Assembly: GCA_038373885.1 (NCBI GenBank)
Contig: JAWZYV010010236.1
Location: forward strand, 310,001-374,000
Direction of reading: 5' to 3'
Length of the DNA: 64,000 nt
From: Cheiracanthium punctorium
Taxonomy: Eukaryota; Arthropoda; Arachnida; Araneae; Cheiracanthiidae
The notes beneath the pieces are model-generated. The model had not been told where the DNA came from, searched no databases, and saw only the letters and a program-made list of their open reading frames with translations. Position numbers and translations under genes: made by a program. This document shows positions 55,497 through 64,000 of this stretch, piece by piece (position 1 is the first letter of the stretch; the number at the start of each line of letters is the position of its first letter).

Positions 55497-56007
55497 CCCT
55501 TTAAAGCGCAGTGATCCCACTCTGGGAACACCCAACTCTGACGTTTTGACTGTTGCCAGTCACGAAGAATAGATTGGATTTCTATAAAAATAGTTGCGGG
55601 TGACCTAGCTTCACGAGAATCCTTTACTTTTTAGCACGTCATTTCCCGTCAAAAAATTGTCACGATTATTTTTAACAGCACTGGCACTTGCTGAAAAATG
55701 GAAGAACGCGAGAACAGCTGGATAGATTGCCCAATGCTGAAAAAAGGTCAGGCGTTGCCATCGCTCGACTTAACTACCAGCAAGATGGCGGACGATCGAA
55801 ACGTTCATCGCGTACGACAGATCTAGAGACCCTTTTTTGACGCAGCTGGCTGTGCCCGGCGCAGCCAGCTGTCGTCAAAAAAAGGGTCTCTAGAGCTGTG
55901 GCACGCGATGAACGTTTCGATCGTCCGCCATCTTGCTGGTCGTTAAGTCGAGCGATGGCAACGGCTGCCCTTTTTTCAGCATTGGGAAAGGGTTGCGCCT
56001 CAAAGGG
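55497..56007 (+). mobile_element. TTAA-flanked piggyBac-type MITE, copy D
   Basis: TTAA lies at 55493-55496 and 56008-56011. It starts ccctttaaagcgcagtg and ends gcgcctcaaaggg. The palindrome at 55734-55982 has arms of ~115 bp meeting near cggc at 55857-55860. Same orientation as copies B, E and F. Confidence 0.9.
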
Positions 56008-56011
56008 TTAA

Positions 56012-56631
56012 ATCTGACGTATGTGAACCTTGTCTAAGTGTTGGAGACCATTTCCAACACTGTTGGACTGTCACAACTTTATTTGTGAGGTGAAACAGAC
56101 ATGGGGACGCACAATGTTACTTCATCATTTTATTTTTAAGATCATTTTTTTTAATTTTTAAAAAACATAATTCAATTCAAATTTTTCACATTATCATTCC
56201 TTACGTCAAATGCTGAAAATGTTCGCCTCCATTTTGAATGCAAAAATTAACGTCGGAACAAGTTTTTGGACACACTTCGAAACCTTGTTGGTGTTATTGA
56301 CGGTATTTTTACAGTTATTAGTTGCTTTTATTCTTCGATGTTTGCAGGACTTCTCTTGAGATAACCCCACAAAAAAAAAAAAAAAAAAAAAAATCTGTAT
56401 CGGGGTAAGGAATAATTAATAATGGAATGATATTGAAAATATTTTCAATTGAAGTATATTTTTCAAAAAAAAAAAAAAAATCACAGGATTAAGTTACACT
56501 GTGCGTTTTTATTTCTGTTTTACATCACAAACAAAGCAGTAACTGTCCAGCAATGTTGGAAATTGTTTCCTACATTTGAACGAGGTTCGATCAATTATAC
56601 TTTAGTGGGAATAGTTGCCACGTCCGTCAGA
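56012..56631. other. Intergenic DNA, nothing recognised
   Basis: AT-rich DNA with A tracts at 56371-56392 and 56466-56480. No gene is supported. Confidence 0.45.
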
Positions 56632-56635
56632 TAAA

Positions 56636-57328
56636 CCCTTGAACGCGCAGTGTTCCCGCTCTGGGAACACCCAACGCTGACGTTTTGATTGTTGCCAGTC
56701 ACGAAGAATAGATCTGATTTCTATAAAAAGAGTTTCGGGTGACATAGCTCCACGAGAATCCTTTACTTTTAGCACGTCCTTTCCCGTCAAAAAATGGTCA
56801 CGATTCTTTTTAACAGCACTGACATCTAGGGATGGACGCGAGACTAAAAATAAGCGTCTCGCGTCTCGCAAAATAGCCTAAAAGCCTGTCTCGTCTCGCA
56901 AAAATCCCTATATCGTAATGTTAAAAATGTGTGTCTCGTCTCGCAAAAATGCTGTAAATCTCTGTCTCGTCTCGCAAAAAAGTCGTCTCGCGTCCATCCC
57001 TACTGACATCTGCTGAAAAAAATGGAAGAATGCGAGAACAGCTGGATAGATTGCCCACAGCTGAAAAAAGGGCAGCCGTTGCCATCGCTCGTCTTAACGA
57101 CCAGCAAGAGGGCGGACGATCGAAACGTTCATCGCGTGCTACAGATCTAGAGACCTTTTTTAATGCAGCTGGCTGTGCCGCACAGCCAGCTACGTCAATA
57201 AAAGGGTCTCTAGATCTGTGGGCACGCGATGAACGTTTCGATCGTCCGCCCTCTTGCTGGCCGTTAAGTCGAGCGATGGCAACGGCTGCCCTTTTTTCAG
57301 CATTGGAAAAGGGTTGCGCCTCAAAGTG
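56636..57328 (+). mobile_element. TTAA-flanked piggyBac-type MITE, copy E, interrupted
   Basis: It starts cccttgaacgcgcagtg after a mutated target (taaa, 56632-56635) and ends gcgcctcaaagtg before TTAA at 57329-57332. A hAT-like MITE (56827-57002) is inserted in it; removing that insertion and one copy of its duplication leaves ~509 bp, close to copy D. The palindrome lies at about 57059-57303. Several changes (e.g. ctcttgctggccg) show it is an older, diverged copy. Confidence 0.87.
56827..57002. mobile_element. hAT-like MITE nested in a TTAA-flanked MITE
   Basis: The ends are tagggatggacgcgagac on both strands. Both flanks read ctgacatc (56819-56826 and 57003-57010), an exact 8-bp duplication of a sequence found uninterrupted in the related copy A. 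The interior repeats gtctcgtctcgcaaaaa three times. 176 bp, non-coding. Confidence 0.92.
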
Positions 57329-57399
57329 TTAAACTGATCACTCTGTATCCATTCATCAGGCATGATTTTGCTTTGTTATTTTTTCCTATTCGGTTCCTC

Positions 57400-58090
57400 T
57401 TACGCCAATGAATAAACATCAACAACAGTCACAGAGCAACGTTCCCGCTGACCATTCATTGCTAGAAACAAACAAATATTTTTCTCCGGATTTTCTCTCT
57501 AAGGCCAAGAAAACGACACGGAATACAAAGCGATCATTAATTAAAGCTTCGAGAAAAACAGACTACGACACTTCGTCGAGCGTTCCCCCATGTTCGCATA
57601 AACAGTGCGACTCCTTGGGCCACCACAGCCTTGGCCGAGTTAGGACGTGTGCCAGTGTACTTCGAAGGAATCGTTCAGTTAGCTGTTCAGCTAAACGGAT
57701 GCCACTTAACTATAAACAAACAATTTTCGGGCAAAAAATAAAAAGAACAGCGAAATGTGAAGTTGTTTTTACAAGCACACGAAGTTCATTCTCATTGGTG
57801 GGCCAGTCGGTGCGGGATCTCTGTTCCCATAGAGAACGCCGAGAGCGAAGCACCGGTCGGCGCTTTGGGGGGAGGGGGTGAGATCCTCTCTCGACTGGAC
57901 CACAGAGCAGATGTGAGGGATAGAGAGCACTTTGGCAAACCAAAATGGAAGCGCTTGTTTCACCAGCTTCGACTTGTGGCAAGATCTCACAAGCATACTG
58001 CCTGCGCATCCAACTCGCCTTTGTTTTCTAGGGAACATTTGCGCCCAGCGCGCTCATTTCCGTTTTTATCGTTTTATTTTTAAGAAAAAA
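57400..58090. other. GC-richer stretch, possible exon or promoter region
   Basis: Compared with its surroundings this stretch is visibly richer in G, C and CpG (for example about 57590-57680 and 57795-58055) and open in several frames on both strands (157 and 108 codons forward, 99 reverse). attggtgggcc near 57796 contains an inverted CCAAT box. None of the translations shows a domain I recognise, and overlapping long frames on both strands are expected from GC content alone. It could be a 5' exon/promoter of an unseen gene or an old repeat. I cannot tell. Confidence 0.3.
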
Positions 58091-58239
58091 TAGTACACAG
58101 CACTAAGCATATGGATGTAAAATCATTATTTGTGAAACGTTTGGAATAAACTTTCATACGTGAGGGTTTTTTATTTTCATGTTTTTAAAACATGCTTTTT
58201 TTAAAAGAAGAATTTTCAATTTTTCCATATCCACTAAAC

Positions 58240-58455
58240 CAGGTATGGGCAACCTTTGAAAAGTTGAGGGACAAACTTTAGGATGTCATCGAAGTCGAGG
58301 GCCAAACTTCCAGATGTTATCGAAGTCGCGGGCCGCAAATTGGTATTCATATGGGATTTTCAATGGTTTATAAAGGTTTTTATATGTTCCACGGGCCGTA
58401 TAAGAAGCTGTGGCCGGCCACATCCGACCCGCGGGCCGTAGGTTGCTCATATGCA
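58240..58455. mobile_element. hAT-like MITE, CAGGTATGGGCAACC type, 216 bp
   Basis: The left end is caggtatgggcaaccttt; the right end, reverse-complemented, reads tgcatatgagcaacctac. Flanks cactaaac (58232-58239) and cactgacc (58456-58463) form an 8-bp duplication with two mismatches. Internal gtcgcgggccgcaaa and cgcgggccgtagg motifs repeat. It is the intact counterpart of the split element at 29776-32035. Confidence 0.75.
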
Positions 58456-58463
58456 CACTGACC

Positions 58464-59340
58464 ATGGCGATATTTTTTTTGCGCCAAGAGGGTTTGTAAT
58501 AAACATGCTGACACTAAATTTGTCTTGTAGTTGACACTTACCTCCTACCAAATATAGCGATATAACACAATACTAGCCTTTCCATTTTTGTGCCACAAGT
58601 GGTATGGTTCATCCTTTCTTCACTTTTCCAACGAGTTTTGAATGGCGATGCGCTCTCTGGTATATTTCTAATCTCTGGACTGGACTGCTGTGAGACCACG
58701 TACGCTTAAGGGAGCTGGTGCACATAAAATCTGTTCATGACTGCAACGTACTCCATCCTCGAATAATATGTCTGTCGGGATGCTAATTCAGGCTCGATTC
58801 TCTCATCTGGAATATGCTCGAAATTTGGGGGCCCCGTCCCCCCCCCGCAGGGTACGTAGCCGGAAAATCCTAATGTACGGTACCGACAGGAAAGAAGTGG
58901 TCAGGAGTAATAAAAAAGCTGGAAAGACGAAGAATATTTCTATATAAACTAATTCCCGTGAAAACTGGAAGTCTGATTGGAATTTATTCCCCATACTCAG
59001 GATCAATAAATTTAATCTGTCAAGTGGATCTATTGTGCATCGTACGATTGTACAAAGTCAGTTTGGCCTTGTGCATGCGGTGTACGTGCATGCTAAATCC
59101 ATGGTTCCGAAAGCCCTCTCCATAGTCGCAGTCAGTTTTCGAGGGGTGCCAGTATTCAGAAGTCCCCATTTTGATGAGGATCCAAATAGCGGCGGGAAAC
59201 TCCAGGAAAGGTGTATATAGCTCTAAACGACGCATTCGGTAACGTGAGCTGTCTTCTCCTGGTAAATAAACAAACAAATAAAACTGAGACCAGCTTGGAG
59301 ATATCTGTTATGAAATCATCAAATGTTATTATTATTGAAG
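58464..59340. other. Intergenic DNA, nothing recognised
   Basis: Includes a C-rich patch at 58825-58850 next to ttgggggccccg. No gene or bounded element is supported. Confidence 0.42.
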
Positions 59341-59588
59341 CAGGGATCGAAATTAACGATGGTCCGCTGGTCCGAGAATACTGAAATACTATCTAACGGA
59401 CCAGTAGAATAGAAATTTTTTTGATCCGTCGGACCAGTAACGTTTTATTTCCGTTTTTTTTTTTTTTCTTTTGCGAATTTTCGTCAGTTATTCGCAATTT
59501 AAATTTATATTCGCGAATATTTCGTCAGTTATTCGTCAGTTATTCGATTCCACAATCTAATTTGATCTATTTAATATTTTTATAATAG

Positions 59589-59814
59589 ATTTTTTTTTCT
59601 AATGGCCGGTCTCAACCTTGAAGGCTTTGCCCACAACAGGCCGGAACTGTTGGACACTTTATTATGGGGGCACCTAGTAGGTAGACCAACGCCGCCCCCT
59701 ATGAAGGGACGGACACAATGATAACCACGCCCAGTCGGGGATCGAACCCCGAGCGCCGGGATTTGAACCCGAAACCGGAGTACGGTGTTTTACCCACCAT
59801 ACAACTCGGTGGGC
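59589..59814 (-). repeat. tRNA-derived SINE with intact 12-bp target duplication
   Basis: On the minus strand it starts gcccaccgagttgtatggtg, with an A-box-like head, then cgggttcaaatcccgg, a strong B box, then a second ggggttcgatcccc. It ends in an A-rich tail (agaaaaaaaaat). Both flanks read tttttataatag (59577-59588 and 59815-59826), an exact 12-bp duplication. Such elements are transcribed by polymerase III and copied by a LINE reverse transcriptase. The exact duplication and clear boxes suggest a recent insertion. Confidence 0.87.
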
Positions 59815-59879
59815 TTTTTATAATAGGCAATTGCATTTTTTAATTCATCTCATATCGGAAATCAATATACCGTATTTGA

Positions 59880-60625
59880 AAGTTGTTTACTGACGAAATT
59901 ATTGTTGAGAAAGTTATGAAATTTTGTTGTAGAACATAATGAAGGTACGGAAATTCGTTTGAGCGAATAAAAAAAAAAAAAAATTAGTTCAAATATCCAC
60001 CAATAAGGGGAGTTGCATGGCCTGCGCGGTCTCCAAACCTCTATCCATGCGGCTTTTGGCTTTGTTGTTGTTTGAAACATTTGGTAAATCGTGATCATCC
60101 AAGAACTTTGCCTGGCATTTCACATGTTCGTAACATTTCCCAAAATACACTGCGGTCAGCTGTGGAACAGGCTCTCTTACGATTCCACGGGGTAGCTGAC
60201 AACATGGGCGCCGGCAGCATAGGGCAAGGGGAGGGGGTGATCCCCCCTTGATTTTTTGTATGCAGTGTTTCCCCTTGCTTTTTTGCTCTTTCCAACATGG
60301 TACCCATACGTTGAAGTAGTCTTTGCCCCTCCCCCCCTGGGAAATATTCTGCCGACGCCCATAGCTGACAAGGATGGCAGTCCTGTTGAGCATGTCTTGT
60401 TGTAATAATATTTGAAAAACTATCATAAAGGTATGCTAAATTTGTAATTCATTTTTAAAAATACGCCCCCTGGTGGTGAACATTTGAACTAATTTTTTTT
60501 TTTTTTTTTTTTTTTAACTCTCATTGAATTCTCATTTAATTCTCAAACAAATTCCCATACTTTCATTATGCCTTACATAAAATTTCATAACTTTCTCAAG
60601 AATAGTTTCGACTGTAGACAGCTTT
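59880..60625. repeat. Long imperfect inverted repeat
   Basis: About 59880-60012 (ctgacgaaattattgttgag, gttatgaaatttt, cataatgaagg, aaattcgtttgag, A tract, agttcaaatatccacca) matches the reverse complement of about 60463-60625. The arms are ~130-160 bp and clearly diverged. The spacer holds the CATGGGCG MITE at 60203-60363. It may be the TIR pair of another element nested in the 59341-60795 element, or a head-to-head duplicated repeat. Confidence 0.7.
60203..60363. mobile_element. MITE, CATGGGCG family, copy 2
   Basis: It starts catgggcgccggcagcatag and ends, reverse-complemented, tatgggcgtcggcagaat. Both flanks read gctgacaa (60195-60202 and 60364-60371), an exact 8-bp duplication. It shares tgtatgcagtgttt and cttgcttttttgctctttcc with copy 1 at 5181. 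Confidence 0.9.
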
Positions 60626-60803
60626 AAAATAGAGTCGTTTCATTTCAGACAACCTGCCTATTTCTCATGATTTCTTTTGTTTTGCATTTTTTTTAAATCA
60701 TGAATAAGGACCAGTGATAAATGTTACGGACCAAGGAAGTCATGGAGTCACCCGACCTTTGGACCACTTACTAAATGTTCTAATTTCTACTCCCATATTC
60801 AAA

Positions 60804-60926
60804 TATTGAATCTCAAATTTAAATTTAGCAACTTTAAATGAAGTGCATCAAAAATTTATGCAATTGAATAGCAAGAAGCTTGAATTTGTAACAAGGAAAT
60901 CGTAGTATGTACATCACTTTTATTAT

Positions 60927-60965
<39 letters not shown>

Positions 60966-61518
60966 GGCTACTTGTCGTCCAGTACAGAATATGCAAAAAG
61001 CATCACGCGAAGGTCAAAACAAAACTGACTCACAAGACTTAATATTTATTTATTCCTTATCGCTCGCAAGTGTATTCTGTTCGACAAAAAGGCCTCCAAA
61101 AAACTTTCCCTAGATGTAGAACAGTTGAGTTGGCGGTCTTAACTAATGTCCTCAAGGTAGGTCAATGCAATAACTCAACCATGCGGGGGGGGGGGAGGAG
61201 TAAGGAATAGGAAGAGCCAGACAGACCGTGTCGTATCAACTTGGAATTTCGCCAGCAGCTTCCCCCGTGATTTACGACTGTTTTAAAAAACTTTTCATAC
61301 ATTTATAAGCGTGCTCACGATTACGTACGATACGGCCTCAAGTTTAAGACTATCCATAATAAAGTGAGACACTTTTCCGAACTCTTGTTAGCGCATCTAT
61401 ATGCCTTAAGTGCGTTTGGATAAGCGGTAAATAGATTTTTTTTAATGCGAAGAGAAATTCTTATATCCTCGAGGTTCATTGTTTTTACTGTAAAAATACG
61501 AGAGGGTGTAGTAGAATT
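60804..61518. other. Intergenic DNA with a long A tract
   Basis: An uninterrupted A run of about 33 bases ends at 60963 and a G run lies near 61184-61194. No gene is supported. Confidence 0.45.
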
Positions 61519-61522
61519 TTAA

Positions 61523-61965
61523 CCCTTTAACGAGCGGTATCCTCGCCTCGACACAAAACTCAGGCGTTTTGACTGTAGTCAGTCACGAAGAATAAATTTG
61601 ATTTCTATATAAAAAAAAAAAAAAATCAAACACTTGACGGTGAAATATAGTTACACGAGAATCCTTTACTTTTTAGCACATCATTTCTCGTAAAAATAGT
61701 CGATTATTTGTAAAATTTTCAGGATTATTTTTAACAGCTCTGACATCTGTTGAAAACTGGGAGAATACGATGGAAATACATGGATATAGAAGAACAGCTA
61801 GCGGTCACAGTATGGCGCACATCCAGCTTTTTTTTTTTTAATGGTCTCTAGATCTGTGGCACGCGATGGACGATTCGATCGACCGCCATCTTGCTGATAG
61901 TTAAATCGAGCGATGGCAACCGCTGTCTTTTTTTCGGCATCGGGAAATGGTTACGCTTCAAAAGG
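61523..61965 (+). mobile_element. TTAA-flanked piggyBac-type MITE, copy F, no palindrome
   Basis: TTAA lies at 61519-61522 and 61966-61969. It starts ccctttaacgagcggta and ends acgcttcaaaagg. It has the right arm (gtctctagatctgtggcacg to tttttcggcat) but no matching left arm; that place holds agctagcggtcacagtatgg instead. It is the most diverged of the six copies and may represent the form before the arm was duplicated. Confidence 0.8.
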
Positions 61966-61969
61966 TTAA

Positions 61970-62989
61970 TGGTCGCTTTGGAAATAAAATAGGGAGGCTC
62001 TTATTTCACACTCTGCTATGAATAAAATACTACAGAAACAGTCTAGTACGCTTTCTGATCGCGATCGTTGTTCCACCCTGATAGTTTTTCTGACTATTGT
62101 GCACTATCTGCATTAAGTCAGTTGTGCTTCTAATTTCACTTTCTAATATTTTGTCAAGAGTCTCATGTGTAATGCTGTGGGTAATCTAAGATAACGACTT
62201 AACGACGTTTTGGTTAGCCTAAATGCTGGTTAGGACCCCTTTGAAAGACCCCCACGGAAGGCACCCCCCTCCCTTCTTCGGCCTAGATCCCTAATGTAGA
62301 TAATCGACCGTAATCCCACAAACAAACGAAACGATGTTTTGGTTTGTGATAAAACAACATATGTATGATTTTAACTTGGTGTTTAATTTTATTTTGATCT
62401 TAACACTACGAAGGGATGTAACGAATATTTGGCCACTATTCGGCATTCGACCTATTCGGCTGTTTTGCCGAATATTCGGCTTGCCATATATTCAGTTGAA
62501 CGGATATTCGGTAGGCCGATTACTGCTACATATTCACCTGAATAATTTCAGATCAAAAATGAAAAAAAAAAATGATTTTTACGTGTATTTTTAAAGGATC
62601 TAATGAAAAATAGCTTTTTGAAATTAATTAATTAATTAATTTATCCTTTAATTAATTAATTAATTAATTTATCCTTTAATGAAATTTAAAGGATCTAATG
62701 AAAGGATCTAAGCAATATTTTTCTAATGAAAAATATTGCTTAGTTTGTACTTCAGTATTTAATTTTCTGTAATAAAATATCCAAAGTCATTGAATTTTAA
62801 ACTGCATGAAGCATAATCATAATGTATTATTACAAAACAGCCATGCGTAATTTTTGAATTAAAACAGCGATAAAGATATTTATGTAAGCGGAATTCTGCG
62901 AACTATTGGCTAAAAATTGTTGATTTTCCCGATTTCGACAGAAAACTTCCAAAATTTCATTCTGAAATTTAAACCAACCATGAGGTTTG
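61970..62989. other. Intergenic DNA with repeat ends, AATT tandem and hairpin
   Basis: 62414-62530 (gggatgtaacgaatattt and repeated attcggc) resembles the start of a TAGGGATG-type hAT MITE whose right end is not found. 62618-62682 is an aattaatt tandem containing tttatccttt twice. 62709-62742 is a perfect hairpin, taagcaatattttt and its complement with a 6-base loop. No gene is supported. Confidence 0.5.
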
Positions 62990-63670
62990 CTTACTTGTTT
63001 GCCAGGAGAGAGCAGCTCAAGTCACAGAATGTGTAGTAGGCAGTAGAGATGAGACGGGCTCAGCCCGAGCCCGAACCGGGCTCGGGCTCTGTAATTGAGG
63101 ATTGATGGCGGGTTCGGGCTCGTGAAAAATTTCTCCTTTGTTGAACATGCTCCTTGAAACAGATTTTAAAAAAATATTCAAGGGGAAAATAAATGTACTT
63201 ATAAAAAAATAGCGGCTCGGGCGCCTAGAAGGTGCGTGAAGCTCTTTGGGTATTTCAGAACGGCGGCTTATATTGCTTAGTTAGTCATGCGATCGGACAT
63301 TATTTCATAAACATGGATATAAAGAATTAGAAAGTGCATTGAGAGATTAAAACTATATTTGTCTTTAATTTGCACAAACGGCAAAATTTATTGGATCCTA
63401 TCAATGAAGTAATTGATTTTATTTATCTTTAGCTGAAATTCCGGGTTCGGGCTCCAACTTAAATAATATTGCTCGGGCTCGGGCGGGCTCGGATTAAAAG
63501 TCCTCGGGCTCGGGCTTCAAAAAATGAGCCCAAACTCATCTCTAGTAGGCAGTGTCACAGACACGGTGGTCTTCAGTACCTGGCCGGTAATCGAATGCAT
63601 AGCCTACCGGTTACGGGTCTGATGCTCTCTACATTGAGATGCCCTCCACCTTCTTGTGGGAATCAAAATT
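62990..63670 (-). repeat. tRNA-like SINE split by a hAT-like insertion
   Basis: On the minus strand from about 63645 the sequence reads catctcaatgtagagagcat, then cagacccg, and later gctatgcattcgattaccgg. It thus has tagag-gcatcagac blocks like a tRNA-Lys D-to-anticodon region and a B-box match (gcattcgattacc). The body continues to 63545, is interrupted by the element at 63044-63544, and resumes from 63043 toward about 62990. The far end and target duplication are not clear. Confidence 0.5.
63044..63544. mobile_element. hAT-like MITE, TAGAGATGAG type, 501 bp
   Basis: The left end is tagagatgagacgggctc and the reverse-complemented right end is tagagatgagtttgggctc. Both flanks read gtaggcag (63036-63043 and 63545-63552), an exact 8-bp duplication. 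Near both ends cgggctcggg is repeated many times in both orientations, giving strong subterminal palindromes. Non-coding. Confidence 0.92.
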
Positions 63671-64000
63671 GTAGCAGAAAATTCCCAGATGTGTACCATT
63701 CGAACATTTTTGTCAAATTTCATAGAGTCAATGCAAACAACAAGATGTTTCAGTAGGCAGTGCAATGTGGTTTGGGATGCTAAAATGTGGCTTTTAGTTC
63801 TTATTAAACACTTAAACTGTTAAAAATGTCTCTTACTAGAGTCTTTAACAGGGCTGTTTTTCTTTATTGGGGGGGGGGGGGGGATCTTTTCAGATCTTCT
63901 GTTACAAACACAATATTGGAAAGCTGCTAAATATGTTTGACCGAGAACTGTAAAATCCAGAGCGTGCTGCGATTACCAGATTAATTGCATTTACCATAGC
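63671..64000. other. Intergenic DNA to window end
   Basis: No gene is supported. A G run of about 14 bases lies at 63870-63883. ttcagtaggcagtg at 63752-63765 resembles the flank of the element at 63044, which may be chance. Confidence 0.4.

Larger units (their letters stand above)
59341..60795. mobile_element. hAT-like element hosting a SINE and a MITE, 1455 bp
   Basis: The left end is cagggatcgaaattaacga. The right end, reverse-complemented, is tgggagtagaaattagaa, and both are followed by repeated tggtccg/tggtcc motifs. Flanks tattgaag (59333-59340) and tattcaaa (60796-60803) match at 6 of 8 positions. Inside are a tRNA-derived SINE (59589-59814), a CATGGGCG MITE (60203-60363) and a long inverted repeat (about 59880-60012 against 60463-60625). 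No transposase frame survives. Confidence 0.55.

Noticed and set aside
57030..57332. 100-codon open frame on the plus strand
   Set aside because: It lies across the palindrome of a TTAA-flanked MITE; its complexity comes from the repeat and it has no protein motif.
57408..58083. 157- and 108-codon forward frames and 99-codon reverse frame as genes
   Set aside because: They overlap on both strands in GC-richer DNA, with no recognisable domain, splice site or family resemblance; noted only as a GC-richer stretch.

Overview
The window looks like nuclear DNA from an arthropod, most likely a chelicerate such as a spider. That is an inference. It rests on one intact gustatory-receptor-type chemoreceptor gene, low overall GC, very sparse coding content and the mix of transposons; nothing in the sequence names the species. 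There is no bacterial-style operon, CRISPR array, rRNA or convincing stand-alone tRNA.

Genes. The only host gene I can support is a single-exon seven-transmembrane gustatory receptor on the minus strand (25972-27351). The only other long open frame (22762-24459) belongs to a young LTR retrotransposon. It is a Gag protein fused in frame to a broken integrase, with protease, reverse transcriptase and RNase H missing. All other recognisable coding sequence is transposase debris: a THAP-domain relic (12720-13093), a hAT dimerisation-domain relic (16222-16407), a mariner-superfamily relic (20848-21127) and two full-length but disabled Tc1 DD34E transposases (34190-35216 and 37676-38700).

Layout. 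1-21 kb is AT-rich DNA packed with hAT-like non-autonomous elements, many with 8-bp target duplications readable at both ends, some nested inside others, plus one SINE. 21.4-25.2 kb is the LTR element and 26-27.4 kb the receptor. 29.8-32 kb is a nest of elements inside a split hAT-like element. 34-39 kb holds the two Tc1 copies. From 36.6 kb onward six copies of one TTAA-flanked, piggyBac-type family appear, five of them with a long internal palindrome. 48.5-50 kb is a Helitron-like element filled with ~150-bp tandem units. 52-54 kb is a four-unit, 494-bp tandem array. 55-64 kb holds more hAT-like and TTAA-flanked elements, one case of a hAT-like element inserted into a TTAA-flanked element, and SINE-like sequences.

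How it fits together. The non-autonomous elements would need transposases encoded elsewhere, because no intact transposase lies in the window. Nesting gives a relative age order: the TTAA-flanked element at 56.6 kb and the SINE-like unit at 63 kb are older than the hAT-like insertions inside them, and the nearly identical LTRs make the retrotransposon one of the youngest insertions. Apart from the receptor and the Gag ORF, I found no evidence of a functional multi-gene system.
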